Below are positions 52,729-60,469 of a stretch of DNA of 64,000 nucleotides, one piece after another (the first letter of the stretch is position 1; each line of letters starts with the position of its first letter). The notes under the pieces were generated by a model. That model was given only the letters and a program-made list of their open reading frames with translations, had not been told where the DNA came from and searched no databases. The DNA lies in contig NJBN01000013.1 in NCBI GenBank assembly GCA_005223185.1, positions 21,148-85,147 on the forward strand, in the 5' to 3' direction. This DNA is from a candidate division LCP-89 bacterium B3_LCP. Its GTDB lineage: Bacteria > Electryoneota > B3-LCP. The position numbers and the translations under genes are program-made.

Positions 52729-54459
52729 ATGTTTCGCATACTGTTTATCTGTACCGGTAGTTCGGGGCGCAGCCAGATGGCTGCGGCTATCGCCAGGAGA
52801 TTCGCGCCCCCAAATGCGGAGATTGCCTGCGCTGGAGACTCAAACCAACCGGTGAACCTGCTGTCGGTTCAGGTCATGAAAGAATCGGGTGAATCGATTC
52901 CTGAGCAGACAGAGCACACGTTGGACGATATTAGTGCAGAGCAGTATGACGTGGTGATTACACTCTGCAACAAAGCCAGAGAGATATGTCCCACCTTCCC
53001 CGGTTCACCAGCCAGAATTCACTGGCCCTTGATCAATCCGGAACGTAAAAGCGATGATCAGGGTACAGATCAGGTAGAAGCCTTCCGGCAGGTAAGGGAT
53101 GAGATTCACCGGCGCGTGGAAGGTCTCTTCGAGCATGGCTTCTTAGATTCAATTCTCCAGGTCAGATTGACGTTTGCATCGCTATTAGAGAATCTGACAG
53201 ACGGCGTCATGGCTCACGATCTGGATCGGCAGATATACTATTTCAACGAGGCTGCACAGCGCATAACCGGTTATAATTACAAGGAGATAATAGGCAGAGA
53301 TTGTCATGACGCTTTTCCGGGGCGTTTCTGTGGAGGGGATTGTTCATTTTGTGAAGATGGCGCGGAGACGCATTCGAGGATAAGGTACCCGCAGACTTTC
53401 AATCACCGCGATGGCACCAAGCGTGATTTGGAGATGTCCGTAGTGACGGTAAATACAACGAATGGCGACGTCACCGGGGCTCTGGTTATCTTCCGGGATA
53501 TAACGGAAATTGTGCACGTGCGGCAGAAACTGGTGGAAAGCAGGGGTTTTCACGGGATAATAGGTCACCATTTCCACATGCAGAAGGTTTTTGACTCTAT
53601 TGGGGAGCTTGCCGAAGTCAATGTGCCGATTCTTATCCAGGGAGAGAGTGGAACAGGTAAAGAGATGGTGGCTACGGCATTGCACCAGTTAAGTTCACGT
53701 TCTTCGGGACCGTTCGTGCCGGTTAACTGTGGGGCGTTACCAGAAGGGACGCTTGAGAGCGAACTCTTCGGACATGTGAAAGGGGCGTTCACAGGTGCCA
53801 TTAGAAACAAGAAGGGGCGTTTCGAATTAGCCGAAGGAGGAACGATTTTTTTGGATGAGATCGGTGAAATATCACCTAAGATGCAGGTGCGACTTCTGCG
53901 AGTGCTACAGGAGAAGGCCTTTATTCCGGTCGGTGGTGAGAAGTTGATCAATGCTGACGTCCGCATCATCTGTGCGACCAACAAGGATCTGAAACATTTA
54001 ACCAAACAGGGAATATTTCGGGAAGACCTATACTACCGCCTGGCGGTTATTCCCCTTCAATTACCCAGTCTGCGCGATCGTGCCAGCGATATTCCTATTC
54101 TAACCGATCATTTCATGGATAAATTTTCCACCGATACCGGAATACAACCCAAAGAGATAACGCCGCATGCTCTTAATGTTCTTACCAGTTACAAATGGCC
54201 CGGAAATGTGCGCGAATTGAGGAATGCGATTCAATATGCCATGATAAAGTCTCAAGGAGGTGTGATTGAAGTCCAGCACCTTCCTGATGAACTGGTAACC
54301 GACAGAGATGCCAAGGTGCGTTTCGGTCCCGGGAGACCAGCTAAGATCGATCATAAATCAGTGGAAGCAGCGCTGGAAAAAACGGGTGGTAACAAGGCTA
54401 AAGCTGCCAGACTGCTGGGCATCAGCAGAACTTCATTGTACAGATACCTGCCTGAGTGA
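52729..54459 (+). CDS. Sigma-54 activator with LMW-phosphatase-type sensor domain, PAS, AAA+ and Fis HTH
   Basis: 576 residues from the ATG. 1-140: low-molecular-weight tyrosine-phosphatase / arsenate-reductase fold with intact P-loop C8-TGSSG-R14-S. The downstream DP(A) general-acid region reads INPE instead. About 145-265: PAS domain (VMAHDLDRQIYYFNEAAQRITGY) containing several Cys (FCGGDCSFC). About 275-510: AAA+ domain with Walker A GESGTGKE, GAFTGA loop, Walker B FLDEIGEI and RELRNAIQYAM. End: Fis HTH (NKAKAARLLGISRTSLYRYL). No receiver domain. GAFTGA means it works with sigma-54, and a -24/-12 promoter lies 300 bases downstream. Confidence 0.92.
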   Translation: MFRILFICTGSSGRSQMAAAIARRFAPPNAEIACAGDSNQPVNLLSVQVMKESGESIPEQTEHTLDDISAEQYDVVITLCNKAREICPTFPGSPARIHWPLINPERKSDDQGTDQVEAFRQVRDEIHRRVEGLFEHGFLDSILQVRLTFASLLENLTDGVMAHDLDRQIYYFNEAAQRITGYNYKEIIGRDCHDAFPGRFCGGDCSFCEDGAETHSRIRYPQTFNHRDGTKRDLEMSVVTVNTTNGDVTGALVIFRDITEIVHVRQKLVESRGFHGIIGHHFHMQKVFDSIGELAEVNVPILIQGESGTGKEMVATALHQLSSRSSGPFVPVNCGALPEGTLESELFGHVKGAFTGAIRNKKGRFELAEGGTIFLDEIGEISPKMQVRLLRVLQEKAFIPVGGEKLINADVRIICATNKDLKHLTKQGIFREDLYYRLAVIPLQLPSLRDRASDIPILTDHFMDKFSTDTGIQPKEITPHALNVLTSYKWPGNVRELRNAIQYAMIKSQGGVIEVQHLPDELVTDRDAKVRFGPGRPAKIDHKSVEAALEKTGGNKAKAARLLGISRTSLYRYLPE

Positions 54460-54481
54460 TAAATGTCATATAACACAGATA

Positions 54482-54725
54482 TGTAATATAAATATTATAA
54501 CACACCTATCCACACCCCGAAAACACCGCTCTTACCGCATCTATCTCATTCTCTCGCGAACCTATACTCATTTAATATAAGGCATTTAAGTACGCCTATC
54601 CACTGCTATGCCATCCTTTAAGTCACCTCTAATTAAATAACATAAAGTGTAATATAATTCCTGTGCAAATGAAGAGTTATTGTCTCTAAATAATCCCAAA
54701 ATTTCCTTAACACATTGTAATATAA
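54482..54725. promoter_or_regulatory. Three TGTAATATAA repeats upstream of the sigma-54 promoter
   Basis: Direct copies at 54482-54491, 54648-54657 and 54716-54725. The first is part of a near-palindrome (TGTAATAT ... ATTATAACA); the last lies within CACATTG ... CAATGTGTG. Position (36 to 280 bases upstream of the -24 element) suits enhancer sites of an NtrC-type activator, but the region is AT-rich, so chance is possible. Confidence 0.4.
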
Positions 54726-54758
54726 CGGTTAGCGGTTTTGCGCAATGTGTGTAAACTA

Positions 54759-54774
54759 TTGGCACATTAGTTGC
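54759..54774 (+). promoter_or_regulatory. Sigma-54 (-24/-12) promoter of the redox-signalling operon
   Basis: TTGGCAC-ATTAG-TTGC: GG at 54761-54762 and GC at 54773-54774 with exactly ten bases between them, matching the consensus TGGCAC-N5-TTGC. Expected transcript start is near 54786, about 30 bases before the first gene. The adjacent upstream gene encodes a GAFTGA-type activator. Confidence 0.85.
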
Positions 54775-54814
54775 TCTTTATAAGTGCCAAGATGTTATTA
54801 TCTGAGTACAAACT

Positions 54815-55036
54815 GTGTCGAAATCCTTCAATACAAACATAGTAAAGGTGTTGCGACTGACGCGCGAGATGATGCTGCTTGCCGACCAGGGGGACAACAA
54901 CCGTCGCGATAAAAGCTGCGGCGTTTTGTATGGAACCCTGAGAGATGCGGCGTATAAACTGCGGCAGTTGGCGGAGAACGAGAGAACACAACATCAGCAG
55001 GATGGCGTCTGGGATATCGACGAGGTGACGCAATAA
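54815..55036 (+). CDS. Small conserved helical protein of the redox operon
   Basis: 73 residues, GTG start, weak ribosome site. Pattern: LTREMMLLADQGDNNRRDKSCGVLYGTLRDAAYKLRQLAENE. The core D-SCGVLYG--RD-AYK-R--AE is, as I recall, shared with small proteins encoded beside heterodisulfide-reductase-like or Tmc-like genes in anaerobes. It contains a single Cys, so a redox or partner-binding role is possible. First gene after the sigma-54 promoter, 13 bases before the macro-domain gene. Confidence 0.65.
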   Translation: MSKSFNTNIVKVLRLTREMMLLADQGDNNRRDKSCGVLYGTLRDAAYKLRQLAENERTQHQQDGVWDIDEVTQ

Positions 55037-55049
55037 TGGGAGTAAAGGA

Positions 55050-55580
55050 ATGTCTGTAAGTAAACAGATTAATCAATGTCAAGTTCGCCTGGAAATAGGC
55101 GACATAACGGATTTTGAAGTGGAAGTGTTTGTCTTCTATGCCAGAAAAGACTTGAAGTTGGGTACAGGATTTGGGAACGCTATCACCATGCGTGGCGGTC
55201 CTTCGATTCAAAAGGAGTTGGATGAATTTGGCACCGCAGAAGTGGCAAACGTCTTCATTACCGAAGCAGGGAATATGAAAGCTAAGCATATCATCCATGC
55301 TGTAGGTCCCAAGTTTCAGGAACCGGATATCGAGGAGAAGCTGGCTAGTACGGTTACCAATGCTCTGAAAAAAGCCACCGAGAAGGGTTTCAAGCAGATC
55401 GCCTTTCCCGCTATGGGGGCGGGTTTTTACGGGATTCCACTGCCGGATTGTGCTCGCATCATGTTTGAGAACATAGGCAATTACTTGCAAAACAGTTCTG
55501 ACTTTAAAGAGATAGTAGTCCGCGTGCTGGACAACCGCGAATATCAGCCGTTTTTAACTGAATTTGAGAACCTGAATTAA
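55050..55580 (+). CDS. Macro-domain protein (ADP-ribose-binding fold)
   Basis: 176 residues. Macro fold: QVRLEIGDITDFEVEVFVFYA, ANVFITEAGNMKAKHIIHAVGP, FKQIAFPAMGAGFYGIPLPDCARIMFENI. The loop that usually reads VNAAN and GGGVDGAIH is instead FYARKDLKLGTGFGNAITMRGG, so the catalytic Asn pair is missing and binding rather than hydrolysis is likely. Its presence in a redox operon suggests sensing of ADP-ribose, NAD-derived or nucleotide ligands (inferred). Confidence 0.87.
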   Translation: MSVSKQINQCQVRLEIGDITDFEVEVFVFYARKDLKLGTGFGNAITMRGGPSIQKELDEFGTAEVANVFITEAGNMKAKHIIHAVGPKFQEPDIEEKLASTVTNALKKATEKGFKQIAFPAMGAGFYGIPLPDCARIMFENIGNYLQNSSDFKEIVVRVLDNREYQPFLTEFENLN

Positions 55581-55599
55581 CATAAGGAAAATCTAAAAA

Positions 55600-56274
55600 A
55601 TGAGCGACGCACTTCATTTCGCTTCACATAGACTGCAAGAGATTGCTTTAGTGACAATGGCAATCGTTTACGCTTTTAGAATCCGCTGGATTCTGAAGTT
55701 CCCGGCTGGCAAAGAACGTCAAGCACCCACCGGCACAGGCAGCCTCAAACCGAGAACCAGCATTATATATTCCTGGTTCAACATAGCTCAACCCTGGGCT
55801 ATGGAGAGCACCAGAACCAAGTTCTTCCTCTATGCTCAATTTGTAGTCTTCCATGTGGGTGTCGTGGCAGCTATCGGGCTATCTTTCGTGATTCCGTATG
55901 GACCTGGACTGCTGGAATCGCCCGCTCTGATGAATATTATCCGGATATTATGCTTCGCAGCGTTTTTAGTAGGAATCTTGCGCATTATCCGCCGGGTTGG
56001 ATCCAAACCGATGCGGGTCATTAGTTCACCGGATGATTACTTCTCACTGCTTCTGCTGACGGTCTGGTTCTTCTTCGCCGGTTTGGCTACCCCCAACAAC
56101 TACACAGGTGGTGAATTCATTTTAATGACCTATTTCTGGATGACCGCGTTTTTCCTCATCTACGTGCCGTTCAGCAAAATTTCACATTACCTGTATTATC
56201 CTTTCACGAGATTCTATCTGGGTAAAACGTTAGGACGGCGGGGAGTTTATCCGATGGTGAAAGGGCACAGGTGA
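55600..56274 (+). CDS. NarI/DsrM/TmcC-like cytochrome-b membrane subunit
   Basis: 224 residues, about five membrane helices. Layout resembles the NarI-type di-haem quinol-oxidising subunit: ALHFASHRLQEIALVTMAIVYAFRIRW, then FFLYAQFVVFHVGVVAAIG (His in the helix), then FFLIYVPFSKISHYLYYPFTRFYLG (second His set). It sits 56 bases before an HdrD-like gene. This pairing (membrane cytochrome b plus CCG-domain iron-sulfur protein) is that of HdrDE, DsrMK, HmeCD and TmcBC complexes, which exchange electrons between quinones and thiols or cytoplasmic carriers. Confidence 0.85.
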   Translation: MSDALHFASHRLQEIALVTMAIVYAFRIRWILKFPAGKERQAPTGTGSLKPRTSIIYSWFNIAQPWAMESTRTKFFLYAQFVVFHVGVVAAIGLSFVIPYGPGLLESPALMNIIRILCFAAFLVGILRIIRRVGSKPMRVISSPDDYFSLLLLTVWFFFAGLATPNNYTGGEFILMTYFWMTAFFLIYVPFSKISHYLYYPFTRFYLGKTLGRRGVYPMVKGHR

Positions 56275-56330
56275 TCAGCTATCTATAACACCAAAATCCA
56301 CCAGAATGATGATACACAACGGAGAAAAAT

Positions 56331-58073
56331 ATGGGAAGAGTTAGATCTCATAATGCGGAAAAAGTCTTAGAAAGATTAGAGAAGAAGATAAATCGTCAAA
56401 TAGCGACCTCCCTGGCAGCTTGTGTGCACTGCGGTAACTGTTCGTCATGCTGTCATTACGTACTGGCGAATCCGGATGACCCGACCTACCAACCCTCATA
56501 TAAGGCAGATCAACTGCGGAAGCTCTTCAAAAGGCACGTTGATTGGACAGGGAGGGTGATTCCCTGGTGGGTGAAGGCTAAGAGCGTTTACACTGATGAA
56601 GAATTGGAAGAACTGAAGGACGTCGTCTTCGGGAAATGCACCAACTGCCGCCGTTGTTCCATCAATTGTCCCATGGGAGTGGATCACGCCACCTTCAATC
56701 GTATGGCAAGGGGGTTGCTGGTATCCGTGGGAATAATGCCGGAAGGGGTGGCGGTGGTCAGCAAGGACCAGTGGGAAATCGGCAATCAGATGGGGGTACT
56801 CAAGGAAGATTACATAGACACCCTTGAATGGATGGAAGAGGAGCTTCAGGAAGAATTTGGAAATCCGGAAGTGAAGATCCCCGTCGATAAGATGGATTGT
56901 GATATCGTTTATTCGATAAACCCGCGCGAAGTCAAATACGATCCGCGCACCATCGCTGATGCGGCTAAAATCTTCCATCTTGCCGGTGCCAACTGGACTA
57001 TGCCCAGTGAAGGCTGGGATATGACTAATTTCGGACTTTTTTCCGGAGATGACGATTTAGGTGGAGCAGTGGGACGCAGATTGTATGAGAAGGTGGAAGA
57101 ACTTCGAGGTGGCAGACTGGTCATTTCCGAATGTGGGCACGGTTACCGTTCCACGCGCTGTGAGGCTCCCAATTGGGGTAAGATAGACGTTCCCTTCGTC
57201 ATGGAGAGTTCCGTTATCACCATGCTGAACTACATAAAGCAGGGGCGCATCAAAGTGGATAAAATCAGGAACGAAGGATCATATACTTTCCATGATTCCT
57301 GCAACAACGCGCGAAGCTGTGGTCTATTCGAAGAGCCGCGAGAGCTGTTGAACTTAGTGGTTTCGGACATTCGGGAAATGTATCCCAACAGGACTGAAAA
57401 TTACTGCTGTACCGGAGGCGGTGGAGCTATGTCCATGTCGGAATATACGCCGTTGCGGTTGAAATCTGGCAAAATAAAGGCTGAGCAGTTGGAAGCAACG
57501 GGCGCGAATTTCGTTGTAACTTCCTGCCACAACTGCGTTGACGGTCTAACCGATATAATCCGCCATTATAAGCTTGATATGAAGGTTACTCAATTGGTAA
57601 ATTTAGTAGCCGAAGCTCTGGTAATTCCGGAGAAGGTTGTTGTTCCTGAAGAGGAGGTTCCTGTGGAAGTCGAAAAACCGGAAGAGGCAGCAATATTCGC
57701 GGGGAAGAAAATACTGGTTGTTGACGATGAACCGGATATTCGCATATTCTTCACATCCGTGCTGGAAGACAACGGCGCTACGGTTATCGAAGCGTCTGAT
57801 GGTGATCAGGCTATCGAAATGCTGCGTGCTGAAAAGCCAGACTTGGTTACGTTGGACTTGAACATGCCGGGTAAGGATGGTGGGCAGGTATTTGAAGCTA
57901 TTCGCAAAGATGAAGAATTAGCTCAGACGCGTGTCTGCATTGTAACCGGAAGGCCGGAACTGCGGCGCTTGATCTATGACCGTCCGGTAGCCCCACCGGA
58001 GGGGTACCTGGATAAACCGGTCGATGAAGAGACCTTGATCTTCAATTGCCGTAAGATTTTAGAACTGGGGTAA
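56331..58073 (+). CDS. HdrD/TmcB-like iron-sulfur protein fused to a response-regulator receiver
   Basis: 580 residues. Two [4Fe-4S] ferredoxin motifs: C31-VH-C34-GN-C37-SS-C40-C41 and C103-TN-C106-RR-C109-SIN-C113-P. CCG-type domain around 320-405: HDSCNNARSC (C324, C330), YCCTGGGGAM (C359, C360) and CHNC (C399, C402). After a Val/Glu/Pro-rich linker (435-455) comes a complete receiver: ILVVDDEP (D465, D466), phospho-acceptor D509 in TLDLNMP, Thr in CIVTGR and K near GYLDKP. The N-terminal part should exchange electrons with a thiol/disulfide and the membrane subunit. The receiver fusion is unusual and suggests direct coupling to phosphorelay. Confidence 0.92.
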   Translation: MGRVRSHNAEKVLERLEKKINRQIATSLAACVHCGNCSSCCHYVLANPDDPTYQPSYKADQLRKLFKRHVDWTGRVIPWWVKAKSVYTDEELEELKDVVFGKCTNCRRCSINCPMGVDHATFNRMARGLLVSVGIMPEGVAVVSKDQWEIGNQMGVLKEDYIDTLEWMEEELQEEFGNPEVKIPVDKMDCDIVYSINPREVKYDPRTIADAAKIFHLAGANWTMPSEGWDMTNFGLFSGDDDLGGAVGRRLYEKVEELRGGRLVISECGHGYRSTRCEAPNWGKIDVPFVMESSVITMLNYIKQGRIKVDKIRNEGSYTFHDSCNNARSCGLFEEPRELLNLVVSDIREMYPNRTENYCCTGGGGAMSMSEYTPLRLKSGKIKAEQLEATGANFVVTSCHNCVDGLTDIIRHYKLDMKVTQLVNLVAEALVIPEKVVVPEEEVPVEVEKPEEAAIFAGKKILVVDDEPDIRIFFTSVLEDNGATVIEASDGDQAIEMLRAEKPDLVTLDLNMPGKDGGQVFEAIRKDEELAQTRVCIVTGRPELRRLIYDRPVAPPEGYLDKPVDEETLIFNCRKILELG

Positions 58074-58089
58074 AATAGGTATATTGACC

Positions 58090-59541
58090 ATGGATCTGCC
58101 GTACAAAGAATATTTTGATGCTATTCCAGGTTATCTGACGGTCCAGAATCGCGACCTGAAGATCATTACCGCCAATGACCGTTTCAGGCAGGATTTCGGG
58201 GATCACGAGGGACGGTACTGCTACCAGGTGTACAAACAGCGCCCCGAACAATGTGAAATCTGTCCGGTAATGCGAACGTTCCATGACGGCCAGCGCCATC
58301 GCAGCGAGGAACAGGTTACCTGTCTGGATGGTACGGTAGTTTCCGTATTGGTTTACACCAAACCTATTCGCAATGAAAAGGGTGAGATAACAGAAGTGCT
58401 GGAGATGTCCACCGACATCACAGAGATAAAAGCGCTGCAGGAACAGATACGCATAAGTCAGAAGAAATACAGGACTCTTTTTGAAGAGGTTCCCTGCTAT
58501 ATATCCATGCAGGATAAAGAACTGAACATCTTCGATTCAAACAAGGCGTTCAAGGAGAAATTCGATACTGCGCTGGGGAAGAAATGTTACGAAGTATATA
58601 AACGGCGTAAGAATGAATGCTTCCCCTGCATGGTGCAAGATACTTTCAGGGATGGCAGGCAGCGCGTGCACGAAGAGGTCGTAACTTCAGACGATGGTCA
58701 GCCGCTGAATGTGCTGGTACATACCACTCCAATAAGGAATGTTGAGGGTGATATTATCAGCGTTATGGAGATGAGCGCTGACATCACCAGGATCAGAGAC
58801 CTGCAATCACAGCTCACTTCGATAGGGCTTTTGATCAGTTCGATTTCTCATGGTCTGAAGGGGCTGATCAACGGGCTGGATGGAGGCATCTATCTGGTAA
58901 ATTACGGTCTTAAAAAGGATAACCAGGAGCGGGTAGAAAAGGGCTGGGAAATTGTATTACGAAATGTGGGCAGGATCCGCAGCATGGTACTGGATATACT
59001 TTACTACGCCAAGGACCGGGAGCCCAACTGGGAAAAGTTATCTGCCACGAATGTGCTGGAAGAAATATTTAGTGTTATCGATACGAAAGCTCAAGAACAA
59101 GGGATAAAATTACAGCGAGATATCGATCTTGAAGTTGCTGATTTCGATGCTGATGAGCAGGCGATCCGTACATTGTTGATAAATCTGGCAGAGAATTCAC
59201 TTGATGCCTGTCGGTTGGACAAGAAGAAGGAAGATCATCAGGTGCAACTTAGCTTGCGCGGCGATATGGATCACGTGCGGTTTGAGATAGAGGACAATGG
59301 CATCGGCATGGATAATGAGACGCGGGAGAAAGCTTTCAGCCTCTTCTTCTCTTCCAAGGGGGGTGAAGGCACTGGCTTAGGATTATTCATATCGAATAAG
59401 ATAGCCCAGGCACATGGGGGTTCCATCACGCTGGATTCCGAACCGGGGAAGGGAACCAGGTTTATCGTTTCACTGCCGCGCAACCGCCCTATGGAAGCGA
59501 AGGAAGATGGAGGCGAAGCTAACGCTGAGAAGAAAGTCTAA
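58090..59541 (+). CDS. Histidine kinase with two cysteine-containing PAS domains
   Basis: 483 residues from the ATG (a TTG lies 6 bases earlier). No membrane segment or signal peptide. PAS1 (about 8-120) and PAS2 (about 130-245) each contain a conserved C-Y---K-R---C--C(P/M) element, RYCYQVYKQRPEQCEICP and KCYEVYKRRKNECFPCM, suited to metal, haem or Fe-S binding or disulfide formation. Dimerisation His in SSISHGLKGLINGLDGG. ATPase: LINLAENSLDACR, IEDNGIGMD, GGEGTGLGLFIS. A soluble redox-sensing kinase; 16 bases after the HdrD-receiver gene. Confidence 0.92.
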   Translation: MDLPYKEYFDAIPGYLTVQNRDLKIITANDRFRQDFGDHEGRYCYQVYKQRPEQCEICPVMRTFHDGQRHRSEEQVTCLDGTVVSVLVYTKPIRNEKGEITEVLEMSTDITEIKALQEQIRISQKKYRTLFEEVPCYISMQDKELNIFDSNKAFKEKFDTALGKKCYEVYKRRKNECFPCMVQDTFRDGRQRVHEEVVTSDDGQPLNVLVHTTPIRNVEGDIISVMEMSADITRIRDLQSQLTSIGLLISSISHGLKGLINGLDGGIYLVNYGLKKDNQERVEKGWEIVLRNVGRIRSMVLDILYYAKDREPNWEKLSATNVLEEIFSVIDTKAQEQGIKLQRDIDLEVADFDADEQAIRTLLINLAENSLDACRLDKKKEDHQVQLSLRGDMDHVRFEIEDNGIGMDNETREKAFSLFFSSKGGEGTGLGLFISNKIAQAHGGSITLDSEPGKGTRFIVSLPRNRPMEAKEDGGEANAEKKV

Positions 59542-59605
59542 AACCAATTTACCATATAGAAAATTCCGGGGGTATCAGTAGCATACAACCGGATGGAGGT
59601 TGAAA

Positions 59606-59989
59606 ATGTCTCAATCAAAAAAGGTGGTCTTGATAGTCGATGACGAGCCGGATACCTGTACCTATTTCTCTACCATACTACAGGATAACGGTTATGAAAC
59701 GGTTATTGCCTATGACGGTGCAGATGGAAGGGCGAAGTTGGAAGAGGCTGTCCCTGATCTCGTCACGCTTGACATCACCATGCCGGAGAAATCCGGGGTT
59801 CGACTATACCGTGAGATGAAAGAGAGCGATCAGTGGAAGAACGTCCCGGTGATAATAGTTACAGGCGTTTCCGGTGATTTTGAGAAGTTCATATCCACGC
59901 GCAGTCAGGTTCCTCCTCCGGAGGGCTACATGGCAAAGCCCATAGATCCCGATGAGTTTCTGAAGATAGCTAAGGAGCTGACTTCGTAG
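59606..59989 (+). CDS. Stand-alone response-regulator receiver
   Basis: 127 residues from the ATG with GGAGG upstream. Only a receiver domain: LIVDDEPDTCTYFSTILQDNG, phospho-acceptor Asp in LVTLDITMP, VIIVTGVSGDF and EGYMAKPIDPDEFLKIAKEL. Like the receiver at the end of the HdrD fusion it has a short insertion before the final Lys (Q-PPPEGYM-KP versus APPEGYLDKP), so both probably belong to one relay with the kinase just upstream. No output domain. Confidence 0.93.
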   Translation: MSQSKKVVLIVDDEPDTCTYFSTILQDNGYETVIAYDGADGRAKLEEAVPDLVTLDITMPEKSGVRLYREMKESDQWKNVPVIIVTGVSGDFEKFISTRSQVPPPEGYMAKPIDPDEFLKIAKELTS

Positions 59990-60058
59990 GTTTGTTTTAG
60001 CATTTTATAAAGTATAGTTAGGCTGTCATTCTCGCAAGTTCCGTTTTAGCGAGGGGTT

Positions 60059-60090
60059 GCATGCCCCTGGCTCGTAGAGACGGGGCATGC
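60059..60090. repeat. Palindrome GCATGCCCC ... GGGGCATGC
   Basis: Perfect inverted 9-mers around a 14-base centre, in the convergent gap 59990-60177, next to the repeat at 60098-60145. Confidence 0.65.
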
Positions 60091-60097
60091 TATACAG

Positions 60098-60145
60098 AAA
60101 GACATGCTTCGTCCCAGATAAATCTGTGCCAGAAGCATGCCACCC
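60098..60145 (-). repeat. REP-like 48-base palindromic repeat, copy B
   Basis: Arms CATGCTTC/GAAGCATG. It aligns without gaps to 1209-1256 in reverse complement, with one compensatory stem change. It lies between convergent gene ends. Confidence 0.6.
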
Positions 60146-60177
60146 ACCGCTACTCGTGATAGTAAATGTCCGTGTGA

Positions 60178-60375
60178 TTAATCATCTTCCTCTTCGCAGC
60201 ATTCCCACTCTTCCATTTCCATCAGAGCACCCGTTCCCGCATCGATGTCTAATTCCATTATCGCTCTGGCTGGCGTAACCACAATGACCTCGTAGGTCAG
60301 ATAACCATCATCTTCATCCAGAATTAGCGCCAGATTTAGCTCGGGTGACAAATATACGTCGATAATTCCATCCAT
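60178..60375 (-). CDS. Small acidic PepSY-like protein
   Basis: 65 residues; AAGGA before the ATG. No signal peptide. Sequence VYLSPELNLALILDEDDGYLTYEVIVVT, then ARAIMELDIDAGTGALMEMEEWE matches the second half of a PepSY domain (G-L-YEV ... E-DIDA-TG-L-E), followed by the acidic Cys tail ECCEEEDD. The first half of the usual PepSY domain is missing, so it is either a minimal member or a truncated gene. Confidence 0.65.
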   Translation of the reverse strand: MDGIIDVYLSPELNLALILDEDDGYLTYEVIVVTPARAIMELDIDAGTGALMEMEEWECCEEEDD

Positions 60376-60469
60376 AAAATCCTTGCCAGTGCAAGGTCTT
60401 TAGTGTATATTAATCTCAAATTACACCTTCTTGTAATAGCGACAATAGAAAATGCAGGTGAATAATTAG

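Noticed and set aside
52729..53150. True arsenate reductase with ars operon
   Set aside because: No arsB, acr3 or arsR nearby, no extra resolving Cys pair evident, and the domain is fused to a transcription activator.
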